64,000 nucleotides of DNA, taken from contig JAUCBJ010002551.1 in the NCBI GenBank assembly GCA_032718475.1, positions 20,160 through 84,159 of the forward strand, written 5' to 3'. The notes below the pieces were generated by a model. That model was not told where the DNA came from. It was given only the letters and a program-made list of their open reading frames with translations, and searched no databases. The position numbers and the translations under genes are program-made. Origin of the DNA: Nemertoderma westbladi. Taxonomy: Eukaryota; Xenacoelomorpha; Nemertodermatida; Nemertodermatidae. This document shows positions 54,001-61,792 of the stretch, in pieces; the first letter of the stretch is position 1; the number at the start of each line of letters is the position of its first letter.

Positions 54001-54663
54001 AGACAAGTAGAATCGGACGAGTTCGATGTTTCGCTCATTACTTCTAAGGCTAAGACCATGCCTACTAAGTATATGACGACACCACGAGCCGAGCTACAAG
54101 CCGCGACCCTGTCAACCACCATCGTGAACCTCATACAGACAGAACTACAGTCGAGTTTACAGATATTTTATTGGACTGACGCGACGTTGGTTTTATTTTA
54201 CATAAACAACGACACACTCGAATTCAAGACATTCGTAGCTAACCGTCGCGCGGAAATTCTAGACCGTTCAATAAAAGAGGATTGGCGACATTGTCCCGGA
54301 CCACAAAACCCAGCTGATATTGCGTCGCGAGGAATGATGCCTGAGGAATTCTGTAAACCGGAGAACAAAGAGTTTTGGCAACACGGACCCCAGTTCTTGC
54401 AGAAATCGACACAAGATTGGCCTCCGTTATACGACAACAAGTCCAACACCATTCCTAAGGACGCCGAAATCAAGAAACCAAAAAGGGGGAAGACAAAGAA
54501 AAAGATAACGGCGGCAAAACTCAAGAAAAAACCGAAGGCGAAATGGAAGGATATCAAGCTTCAAAGGTCAAGAGAGGAAGACTTGCGAGCCTTTCTACAC
54601 CAGACATATCGCCAGACGGTCAACCAGACACGTTACCAGACGGCCAACCAGACATGTTACTAG
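48049..54663 (+). CDS. gag-pol: BEL/Pao gag-pol polyprotein (element 2)
   Basis: One intact ORF of 2204 codons starting MSDKQDYTKN. Approximate residues: coiled coil rich in Gln, Glu and Ala with AAAAAESERQ repeats (270-460); three 28-residue repeats (about 610-685); BEL gag domain PPKFSGSSKHWHTFVDYIES (about 857-1000); zinc-binding CQYC...H...C (about 1096), CWRCTRHGHVRKDC (about 1136) and CPSC (about 1156); aspartic protease ILDSASSHSYVD (about 1268); reverse transcriptase with CDVEAMFHQV and YVDDG (about 1788); RNase H with FSDAS (about 1968), PRAELQAA and YWTDATLV; a Lys-rich tail. Integrase is not in this frame. It lies in the next ORF, -1 relative to this one, and the two frames are both open from 54459 to 54663. 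No canonical slippery heptamer is in register there. Confidence 0.95.
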   Translation: MSDKQDYTKNTQTDYDSCDGDKSAAEEQQGKTREPTEPTPCASPVHPTGVPDAVVRGDGRTEDFLTVPQPRYRETEMVSSAGSTESVVRSVGGYMAHITRSIGEGQRILDGLTAPMSRFEFYTLQVRVQSKVYKSVDNLVGLQDLARQRQDMDTQLRILEKLMITREKLIQFKSTIRQIQQEQADQLLGESVSDELLQPEEEQELYRLDGQLKHLTDHLRMCGEDVGDLETVPEYTRETSPVRIESAPGILDQSLVSIRSEIGEGSMATSEIARQQQLCRQQQEMEEQTQLLMLQAAVEEEKLRVANIARISHLQEQAELEAAEMERLELDIAQQTAAAAAAESERQAAAAAAAAESERQAAAAAAESERQAAAAAAAAELERNRLVLEARAEMKTRQIKAQSAIRQAELEAQQQQTEQREKEVKLRFELEKKARELANAKEDLDLQARDRSMRSRDGHDLDQIEVRHRQIQERKKEGSVGAPGRERQLVKDLCQRFPQVTHMFAPVTTKEPVSIAGSSNISPIHGATEHRFVIPDEFTPPRATSSPIPKVKVSNPPITDRSSLLVEPVLLTTKQVSPPLTPKPVTHYAYPMTFRPTRPLDSNVVTRPPVQFTSQSTTSRKTCEPTEQRRTVDTRPFNQFTSQSTTSRKTCEPTEQRRTVDTRPFNQFTSQSTTSRKTCEPTEQRKPVDDVPKRNVRVRTTQRTRARRPPYPDDSSTSSESDYPKREVFRTGAADEYKRERSDNSFVDNPPQNTPTQKALPPAGAIGAQQFADIVNKLARIEERLEEGYTDSSRNSEFEHNRHPKEPQRPVPSNPTSYQGKAPRRENINQVTNQGRETLNVAEEIAKFAARQGLPVQQPPKFSGSSKHWHTFVDYIESQIAVCAFTSREKFNYLLQTLSGEPKRLAETFVGVPDAFELAYDRLTSIYGGTVSMARSVIEELCKGGAITKPVDLLKLADEIKNAITTLRSIGQLDYGNTPTVLLKIIGRLHHRLRREWRKVEYQREERGGFLKLEDVYLLISREAVVETRSNYTDQHIVAEGITLPSSNRQKPQTTSTKTATYATPTESRQFSDGNRVSAPIGTKQTRQQLSTDFNGCQYCEHLGKRYIGHKLRGCRQFRELNSEERRLQIRPLDSCWRCTRHGHVRKDCPNTDTCPSCGRNHDGLLHTDSHTPTKRFAREHPEAAARCDAAYRKRESKTTPTFVTHIEDCFSEQSGSSDEESEDDDEYPNGDEQPSIALLTTDQLKGFSVIPIKVTGTKGSKRIYAILDSASSHSYVDEKIADVVTDLKQGKRVSYTVSSMHGQRAIPVTRVKLDLDSLLPKSQHSERERSLLPFRDLTFAATKDFSNLLGPVPEQSLEDRKYFRHLGVPECPVNYRSVAMLIGTDQFNLHQVWETRPSAVVAGNAYACRTPIGWYTRAPVRTLDVSDEEDDVQSTCSLLTTNSIHSFSHDVNHTTLQSTKHDRRVTSMISHKEQLTYKVSLGLGGKTSQLEIPSTTDDRLASLPTPITSTVPVDIDDDALKIHQLEQAALDKELTEKTIRWLEQDTAEPGSYEPCMSEQEKQSLKIMEDTIHQTKDGHYEVGMLWRSQSPKLINNYPLALRRLHSIRQCLLKDEKAHLQYNTQMMTYLTEGYAIRMTNPERVTDQTYYLPHHYVRHPDKPDKVRVVNDCAALFEGMSLNSELMDGPNMNNYLMGVIMRFRQRQVAFTCDVEAMFHQVKALERDKDSLRFLWYPEGDLSLPPATYQMQVRVFGARDSPNCTMYALKQAARDQKHLYDPEIIRIVERDFYVDDGLQSCDTVEHATTVAHQLRDCLAGGGFNLTKFASNSAELVDSFGTTERGGGDIDLEFEPLPTTKVLGLFWDPNTDNFRVKVRLDSQGNTLTKRSCLSKLSRLFDPLGFISPVILQARIYMRSIWKDGLTWDEPISSDQVDLWKTWEAELSSLEDYFIPRVYFPLQSTFPDNLELHCFSDASDNGFGVAAYLRRQVESDEFDVSLITSKAKTMPTKYMTTPRAELQAATLSTTIVNLIQTELQSSLQIFYWTDATLVLFYINNDTLEFKTFVANRRAEILDRSIKEDWRHCPGPQNPADIASRGMMPEEFCKPENKEFWQHGPQFLQKSTQDWPPLYDNKSNTIPKDAEIKKPKRGKTKKKITAAKLKKKPKAKWKDIKLQRSREEDLRAFLHQTYRQTVNQTRYQTANQTCY
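48137..48153 (+). repeat. 17-nt motif, copy 1 of 8
   Basis: GGAAGACTCGCGAGCCT near the start of gag. See the finding on the dispersed motif; copies 2-4 are at 49907, 49991 and 50075. Confidence 0.8.
49878..50106 (+). repeat. 84-bp tandem repeat in gag, about 2.7 copies
   Basis: Three occurrences of tctacgacttcgagg and the 17-nt motif at 84-bp spacing (49907, 49991, 50075). In protein it reads FTSQSTTSRKTCEPTEQR. The copies are nearly identical, so the expansion is recent. Confidence 0.92.
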
Positions 54664-56807
54664 ACAGCCAACCAGACATTTTGCCAGACATATCACAAAA
54701 TGTTCCACCAGACGCTAGTAACACACTGACATACAGTAAAGCCGCAGTTTCCCTATTGGAGCGGCCTTCTATTGACAAACAACCAGATACGTTACCAGAC
54801 GTATCGCCAGACACATTACTAGACAGTCGACTAGACATTAGTAATGTATCGACTAACAATAAAGCCGCAGTTTCCCTATTGGAGCGGCCTTGTATTGACA
54901 AACTACCAATTTTGACACACTTGAGCAACCATAAGCATGGTGAAACCTCATGTATTGCAGATGTGGGTAGTACCTACGCTAATGTAAATACAGGTGTTAC
55001 TTTGCGCTCAAGAGACATACCGAACTTACAACCTGTGGTGAGACCTGGGATTAATGTCGGCAGAAAATTAAGTTTACCAAAACCTGCTGACCCCATAGAG
55101 TTCAAACCACCATTAACGATCGACTTACAAAGTACCGACAATCAAGGTAAGAAGACAAAGAAGGACAAATTACTTGTAGACCCGGACGGATCAACAGTCA
55201 ACAAGGGAATACTTACCGGCGGACCCGTGGGCCCTTCTAGTAATTCAAAACCTTCCAAAATTTCCATTGACTTACCTGATGACGTCACAAATACTTACGT
55301 CGACCGTATTGTAAACCTAACAGATTCTTGGTCAAACGCTTGCCGAAAACTAGCGTGGATTGTACGTTTTGTACAATACGTTAAAGGCAAACGTGACTTT
55401 ACACGTCGACTTACATTGGCTGAGATTGACAGGTGTGAGATTAAATTAATTCGCCATTACCAACTGCGATATTTCGCGCGCGAATTCACATCTATAAATC
55501 AAGGTCAACCAATCAAGTCGTCACCAATACTGAGTTGGAGTCCGATTATTTATAATGGCTTAATTTGTCATAAATCTCGGCTTCAAAACATTGACTTTAA
55601 CACAAACTTTAGGTACCCAATAATAATACCGCAACATCACGAACTACAATGTGCAATGATACTGGACGCACATTTACATCTGAAACACGCTGGAAGACAC
55701 CACTGTCTTTCCTACTTACGTACTAGATTTGTATTAATTAGACCCAGTAAAGCATTAAGTTCAGTGACACGTACGTGTATTATTTGTAAAAAGGTACATT
55801 CTAGAATAGGTACCCAAGAAATGAGTGAACTACCACAAGCACGACTTCAAGCATTCAGACCACCTTTTACAGAGACTGGAATTGATTGCTTTGGTCCCAT
55901 ACATACGAAACGTGGACGTATACTAGTAAAACGCTGGGGACTGATTTTCACATGTATGTCCAGTAGGGCAGTTCACATTGAACGTGTGATGGATCTTTCC
56001 ACCAACGCGTTTATACTAGCACTGCGGCGATTTATCGCTAGACGCGGACTAGTAAAATGCTTGTACTCAGACCAAGGGACAAACTTTGTTGGTGCTCGGA
56101 ATGAGATTGCTAGAGCCTTTAAGAAATTAGATCATGATCAAATCTCAAACGAACTGCAACCTCACAAGATTGTTTGGAAGTTCAATCCTCCAGATAGTCC
56201 TTGGAGAGGCGGAGTCTGGGAGAGACTGATTAGATCTATAAAGACAGCAATGGCAAAGGTCATTCCAGTAAACCACATATTAACAGACGACCAACTGACA
56301 ACATTGTTTGTTGAAATCGAGGCAATACTAAATACTAGACCAATAGTATTAGTACCCGATGACAAACAATCTCAGTTCGCTTTGACACCGGCACACCTGC
56401 TTATGCAGGCACCGACTACTTTAACGCCAATTTCTATTCCAATAGAAAGTGACAGCTACGGTAGAAAAGCGTGGAAAATCACGCAACTACTAGCTAACAA
56501 ATTCTGGGAAATATGGCAAAACCATTATTTGCCCTCTATTTCTGCCAGAACAACATGGTACAATAACACCCGCGCATTAAAGCCGGGAGATCACGTGCTG
56601 TTGGCAGAAGTGAATCTAAAAAGACGCTTCTGGATAACAGGTGTCATTTTAGCCACACATCCATCTATGGATGGAGTGACAAGAACTGTGACGGTACGGA
56701 CAATTGACGGTCGTACAGTAGACAGACCGACTCAACGTCTCATACTTCTTGAAGAGACTCGTAACGAGTCTGGAGACTACAAATCTCCACCTAATACTAG
56801 TAAATAA
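54543..56807 (+). CDS. BEL/Pao integrase ORF (element 2)
   Basis: 754 codons from the first methionine; the frame is open from 54459. An N-terminal low-complexity region of PDGQPDTLPD repeats and a 123-bp duplicated block (KAAVSLLERP, 54738 and 54861) leads to the integrase zinc-binding region (HLKHAGRHH about 376, CIICKK about 412). The catalytic core has Asp in GIDCFGP (about 446), Asp in YSDQGTNF (about 509) and Glu in VWERLIRS (about 559), so the DDE triad is complete. The C-terminal domain HYLPSISARTTWYNN and LKPGDHVLL follows. It overlaps the gag-pol ORF and lies in the -1 frame, so a frameshift is needed to make it as a fusion. Alternatively the repeat region has moved out of frame by a small indel. 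Confidence 0.93.
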   Translation: MEGYQASKVKRGRLASLSTPDISPDGQPDTLPDGQPDMLLDSQPDILPDISQNVPPDASNTLTYSKAAVSLLERPSIDKQPDTLPDVSPDTLLDSRLDISNVSTNNKAAVSLLERPCIDKLPILTHLSNHKHGETSCIADVGSTYANVNTGVTLRSRDIPNLQPVVRPGINVGRKLSLPKPADPIEFKPPLTIDLQSTDNQGKKTKKDKLLVDPDGSTVNKGILTGGPVGPSSNSKPSKISIDLPDDVTNTYVDRIVNLTDSWSNACRKLAWIVRFVQYVKGKRDFTRRLTLAEIDRCEIKLIRHYQLRYFAREFTSINQGQPIKSSPILSWSPIIYNGLICHKSRLQNIDFNTNFRYPIIIPQHHELQCAMILDAHLHLKHAGRHHCLSYLRTRFVLIRPSKALSSVTRTCIICKKVHSRIGTQEMSELPQARLQAFRPPFTETGIDCFGPIHTKRGRILVKRWGLIFTCMSSRAVHIERVMDLSTNAFILALRRFIARRGLVKCLYSDQGTNFVGARNEIARAFKKLDHDQISNELQPHKIVWKFNPPDSPWRGGVWERLIRSIKTAMAKVIPVNHILTDDQLTTLFVEIEAILNTRPIVLVPDDKQSQFALTPAHLLMQAPTTLTPISIPIESDSYGRKAWKITQLLANKFWEIWQNHYLPSISARTTWYNNTRALKPGDHVLLAEVNLKRRFWITGVILATHPSMDGVTRTVTVRTIDGRTVDRPTQRLILLEETRNESGDYKSPPNTSK
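54576..54592 (+). repeat. 17-nt motif, copy 5 of 8
   Basis: GGAAGACTTGCGAGCCT within the region where gag-pol and integrase frames overlap. It is preceded by caagaga and followed by ttct, so it shares 28 identical bases with copy 6. Confidence 0.85.
54600..54906 (+). repeat. Repeats in the RNase H-integrase linker
   Basis: Short repeats of the type ccagac(atatcg/acgttac)... at 54600-54710 and 54781-54840, plus a block with aaagccgcagtttcccta at 54738 and 54861, 123 bp apart. They lie where the gag-pol frame hands over to the integrase frame. Confidence 0.85.
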
Positions 56808-57470
56808 TTAGGAGTTTACAAATAGATTTCCACGTACCTGTACACCGTAGTAAGGACAGCGGTAGAATTCCATTGTCTTTATATGTGAACATTGAGGGTG
56901 GTACCCTTATGTGTCACATAGGAGCGGGATTTGTAGGTATAAGAAATGGAATTCTACTTGGAACTCACAATATTGAGACATTTTCGAAATTTTAGACAAT
57001 CCATTTGGATTTGAAAAATTTTTAAAAAATTTCTCCAGTGAATAGATTTCAGGGTACAATCGGGTGGAACTTAAAATTAGAGAAACAAGAGAGGAAGACT
57101 TGCGAGCCTTTCTTAAAATTTTTAATTAAATTTTACACGGTCTTGTTTCAATAAGTTACGTCAAAATAGACTCCCCTATATTTATTACTAATTCTTGACT
57201 GCTTATTTTCTGATAATAGTTTGGGATCAAAAGGTGAGTATTTTAGACTCACGGCCAGTTTAGCCCAAATTCGTTTTTTATTTCGGCAAAAAATTTTAGA
57301 TAAGAAGCAGCGTGTCATTAAAGAAACCTTAGATCTTAGGCTATGGGTAGGAGGTTAGAGCGTTGTCGAAGCCCAAAAGGCAGACGAAACTCTCACGTCT
57401 CCTCACAACTAACCACAAACTCTGTTGTATTCCCTCTAGTAGTAATGATTATGTAACTACACCTCTAATT
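56808..57470 (+). other. Non-coding gap between integrase and ORF3 (element 2)
   Basis: AT-rich, with no ORF of note. It holds motif copy 6 (57093). A non-ATG reading frame is open from 57363 into ORF3, but the first ATG is at 57471. Confidence 0.55.
57093..57109 (+). repeat. 17-nt motif, copy 6 of 8
   Basis: GGAAGACTTGCGAGCCT in the non-coding stretch between integrase and the third ORF, about 370 bp before that ORF's ATG. Confidence 0.85.
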
Positions 57471-59172
57471 ATGGAGAAAGGGATACAAAGAGAGCCGAGA
57501 TGGGGATATGATATCCAAGAGGAGGCGGCAGCTTCATTCGAACGATTTGGAGCAAAAGACTACACTATATTTGGTATAAAGGAATTATCAGAAAGTACAG
57601 CGAAGCTCGCAAAGACAGCAATGCCTTTACTCGAGCAGGATTTAGCATATTTGAGACGTGTATCTTCGCTGTGCGGGATCTCTTATCGAAAGACCATCTA
57701 TGTTTACATTGTTACCCTATGAAGGAGAACGTATCGTGGAAATTACGGATGAATCACGGCAGACGCGCGCGCCTATCGGTCACCTTGGTGATGAATTCGA
57801 AGTAACTACTACGATCGCCGACGATCCTTTAGAGGAACTTCTTGAGATAGAAAGGAACCTCCCGAAGAAATCTCAGACGGAGATTCGACAACTTGAAGCA
57901 ACAGATGCTATAGTTTGTATACAACCTTCAGAAACCTACCAACCCATAGACCCAGATGATTATGATTATAGTATGGGAGGAAGCGCTCGACCGATTGGAG
58001 ATCTTATATACGAACGAGTGTGGTACCCTGCCAATACGATGTGTAGTAAATGTGGCGTCGCTGGACATCATATGGCAAAGTGCAGTGGAAAGCACATTAC
58101 TACGACTCAGCTAATCTGTGGATGGTGTGGGGATCAAGGGTCTCATACCTTTTATACTTGTTGGAGATTTATGGCTCAATGTACTTACTGCAATATAAAG
58201 GGACATCGAGCATCTGAATGCCAACTAAGAGACATACCTTATGAACACGAATCTGTAAAACTCGTGAGGAAGTTATTTGATGAGTGGGAAGATTTAGCCG
58301 ACGAACATGTATCGGCACAGAGAAGACGGTTTCCGATGAGAGCGCATCTCGGATTTTGGGCGGTAAATCCCCAGACGATGATGTCGGAAGGATATATCTC
58401 CGCTATGCCCCAATATGACGAACTTATCGATGTTGTCGATATTTTGCCCCACGACAGCGGATTCCGAGTGGTGCGCGAGTATCTGTTACAAATTCACCCG
58501 GATAACAAAAACACGTGGAATTTTCAGAAAGTCGTTAATCGGATTACGTATGGTGAATTCCATCGTTTCCGAACTGAAAAGCGGAACAAAGGAGCTTGGT
58601 TAACCGTCGCATGGGCGTACCGAGCCGCGTTTTACCACAAACGTATACGAGCGAGCGTATTCGAGGAAGAAGAGGTCCTAGAGGCGACGAATATACCAGC
58701 CACTCCGGTTGCGCCGTCTGCACGTCACCCTCGGGAGGACGGGCAGGGTAGGATCATACGGGTCCAAAAGGTGGGCCAACAATTGAAGAAAATTATTAAT
58801 GTAGAAGAACGCAAGGGAGTTGAGCCGACTATTCGAGTTACTCGGGATACGGTATCACTTCCAAGAGAACCAGTAGGAGGATCGGGACATACACCAGCTG
58901 ATCAACAGGGGGCGCAAGCTACTCTTGGGTCTGCGTCGTCCACTTCTCGCGCGTTCCCAGACGTTCTACCAACTGTAGTGACGACTGATCGGTCACGAGG
59001 AATCGGTCGAGGTTTTGGGATGCCAAATAGACGAATTTGCGAGGAAATAGTCGCACCGTCTCTCAACGTCCCAAGTAAACCAGTGACTCGCCCCATTAGT
59101 CCCATGTCGCGAGCAAAGTCACCTGTGCGCAGTTTTCGAGGACGCGGCAGGGCTCGATCCACTAAGCGATAA
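57471..59172 (+). CDS. Third ORF with three zinc knuckles (ORF3, element 2)
   Basis: Begins MEKGIQREPRWGYD. The frame changes once near 57650, and coding continues to the stop at 59172 (504 codons in the second frame). After an acidic N-terminal part there are three Cys/His knuckles: CSKCGVAGHHMAKC (58042), CGWCGDQGSHTFYTC (58119; five residues before His) and CTYCNIKGHRASEC (58180). A roughly 150-residue region without known family follows (LVRKLFDEWEDLADEHV to WAYRAAFYHKRIR), then a basic Ser/Arg/Gly-rich tail ending GRGRARSTKR. It has no signal peptide or membrane segment, so it is not env. It is probably a nucleic-acid-binding accessory protein. Its position matches the exonuclease/zinc-knuckle ORF of element 1, though I see no clear sequence similarity outside the knuckles. 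The frameshift may be a mutation. Confidence 0.75.
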
Positions 59173-59192
59173 AAGGGAGGGCAAGGGTGGAC

Positions 59193-59209
59193 AGAGGACT
59201 CGTGAGCCT
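59193..59209 (+). repeat. 17-nt motif, copy 7 of 8 (variant)
   Basis: AGAGGACTCGTGAGCCT followed by ttctt, 21 bp after the stop of the third ORF. Confidence 0.75.
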
Positions 59210-59565
59210 TTCTTGTGAATTTGTGATTTATTTTGAATTATATGTTTTATGTTTAGAAAGTTTTGTATTCTGGAAAAGACTCATATTTAGTAAAACTTAT
59301 ATTTAGTAAAACTTATATTTTATATTTGTGCTTATTCCGAACTTATGCAATTTGTATTGTTCCGAATTTATGAAATTTAGAAAGCAGCTTATATCTGTAT
59401 TTAGTACGACTTATATTTAGTAAGAATTTATATTTTATATTTGTAATTATTCAAAACTTATGCAATTTATATTATTCCGAACTTATGCAATTTATATTGT
59501 TCCGAATATTATGCAATTTATATCTTATAAGCAGTATTTGTATTTACAGTGAAATAGAAATAGAT

Positions 59566-59582
59566 GGAAGACTCGCGAGCCT
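59566..59582 (+). repeat. 17-nt motif, copy 8 of 8
   Basis: GGAAGACTCGCGAGCCT followed by ttctt, about 300 bp before the 3' LTR. Confidence 0.85.
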
Positions 59583-59880
59583 TTCTTATTGTTTTCATTT
59601 ATTTGTATTTGTAATTGTTTGAATTTATGCAATATTGAGATGCAATAGATTTATATTGGTGAATTTAATTTAGATTTATATTGTACTTACTTAGTAAAGC
59701 CTTAAATACGTAAAGTTTGAATTTGTAATTATTTTGTATCGAATCATTATATAGAAAGGAAGTATTGTTTGAAATTTAATTGTAAATATGTAAGTACGCC
59801 CTAAGTATTCTATAGTTTGATTGATTATTGGTGAAAACCGTATATTTTATGCACGATAATATCCTGTTTTCATGGAGCGG

Positions 59881-61787
59881 TATAGAATTATATTCCCTAA
59901 ATGCCGTGGATTTTCAAAATTTTATTTTATTCGGATTAACTTTGTAAAAGATTACTTTGAGTTCTCATTCGTATTGGTTCCATCATTTGTGCATCTATCG
60001 GTCAAGTGGTTCAGTAGCTCAGTTGGTAGAGCGTTGGAAATTATATGTGTAGTAGGTATCGAGTTCGAATCCTAGTAAGTGCGAATTATTTTTTGTGCAG
60101 AATTTCAACTCATTTAAATTAACCGCTACAAATTAATTGCATTTATCTGTACCAATGAGACTGTAGTTATTTGATTGTAACCAATGTCGTGCAAGTTATA
60201 TATTAGCTGGACCAATAGCTATCTTTAAAACCTTGTTAGAACCCATAGAACAATCGAGAATTTTCTCGATTGATTGCGGCACAAATTTAGTATAAAAAGG
60301 TGCGATTTGTTCATTAGTTATTCACTCTACTTCACAGATTATATTCACATTATTATTCTGTCGTGCTTAGTTTATTCTCAGATTACATTGTATTATAATT
60401 GTATCTTCTGTAATAAAGTCAGAATATTCTCTCAGCTTTCTACCTGTTTTACCATGGATTCACTACGGTGAACAAACTCAGGGACAGGATGGCCGGCTAG
60501 AGATCGGGCCGCAGCAATGAACGGGAACATCACGGGAATGTAGACGAGAGACAACCCGCAATACCATCTAGAGTTATTCGCCCATCGCCTGAAATGTTAG
60601 ACAGCGTTCGATCCTTGCTACCTAAGTGTAAGACCAAAAGATCAAAAGGTAGACGTAGTGACACGCTGTAAGCCTAAAATTACATCATAGGGACTGTACT
60701 GTCTTGATTCAGGAAAACCCACAGTAGACCTTCACATTCCTACGGGGGAGGGAGAGAGAGCAGATACTAGTACGCAGATAGGACGTAGGCACACCGGTAC
60801 AAGGCATACACATTGGTTAGGGTGCAGCAAACTGTACGCTTAACTCTTGCTAAGTACAGGTGTGTGTGCGACTATTTGCAGTACGACAGTGTCCATTACA
60901 TCAGAACTTGTAGGCTAAGGGGTTGCTGTGTTTTCACCTGAATTGGGATTGTACCGTTCAGGCGGTAGGGCAGTTTACGCTAGGCGCAAATAAATTGAGG
61001 CTATCAGGGATATACTAACATCTACCGTGTCCCCGCCAACGCCCTAATAGGAAGTTACCCGGACTACCTGGGTGACTAAAATTCTAGATAGGAGCCAGGA
61101 TAGCTATTAGTACCCGTACGCCTACAGTAGTAAACTAATACATCTCTTCTTAGTATCAGGGACCTGGTACCTAAAATTGCCGAATTCTGGGCGTAGTATT
61201 AACCTTATGCCTGAATTTGAGTCCTGGAAATACGCAAGAAGGGAAGGAACCTTATCATTCGTGAGTATTGGACCTACAAGTTACAAAATTAGAATATTCG
61301 TAAAATGCATACCGTACCCAGTAATTATATATGTGAAGGAGCAAAACTGTTTTGACCGTTCAGAATTAACACACGCGCGTTAGAAATTATTTACACCTCA
61401 AAATATATAAAATTAACTTTTGTCCGTACTGTGCTTTGCCCGCTAGTTAGACATCTCCAAATATCTGCCTCTGTACCTAGCTAGCGTCCCTTTGCCAACC
61501 ATATAAATCACACCGCGGCAAAGTATACGAGCCCCTTAGTCCGTCAGTGAGTCAGCCTGATTTTAGGATTCGCTGCGCGGGATTTTGTTTTATCGAAGTT
61601 TGTCTGCTCGTAGACTGTTTTCTGCCTCACCGGTTATAAGAGATCGATACTGCAATATATTCGCTTACTTAGAGTTTACTGTTTTGGTGAGAAGGTCGGA
61701 TTTATGATTTGATTTACAAACTTTACAGTAGGATATTGCAGGTATTGTTACCGTCTTTTCGCATAGTAGGAATAGACGTATCTCTTC
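59881..61787 (+). repeat. 3' LTR of element 2
   Basis: 1907-bp copy of 45338-47272. The main difference is a 27-bp deletion just after the TATA region (between ttcattagtt and attcactcta), plus scattered substitutions. It contains the tRNA-like sequence (60014-60094), palindrome (60251-60272), TATA box (60291-60300) and AATAAA (60412-60417). Confidence 0.88.
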
Positions 61788-61792
61788 ATATA

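Larger units (their letters stand above)
59173..59880 (+). other. 3' non-coding region of element 2
   Basis: Very AT-rich, with repeated aatttatatt(g/a)ttccgaa and aacttatatttagtaa stretches between 59290 and 59520 and motif copies 7 and 8. A long polypurine tract is not obvious before the 3' LTR; the last bases are catggagcgg. Confidence 0.6.
45338..61787 (+). mobile_element. Full-length BEL/Pao retrotransposon, element 2 (16.45 kb)
   Basis: Two long direct repeats (45338-47272 and 59881-61787) enclose gag-pol, integrase and a third ORF. The repeats begin tatagaattatattccc and end gtatctcttc, without TG...CA. A possible ATATA target duplication flanks them (45333-45337 and 61788-61792), but the flanks are TA-rich, so chance cannot be excluded. 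All catalytic residues of RT, RNase H and integrase are present. At 16.45 kb it is far longer than the roughly 6-10 kb usual for BEL/Pao, owing to long LTRs, a long gag, and about 3 kb downstream of integrase. Confidence 0.85.

Noticed and set aside
57471-59172. Envelope gene in element 2
   Set aside because: No signal peptide, membrane segment or fusion peptide; zinc knuckles and a basic tail instead.
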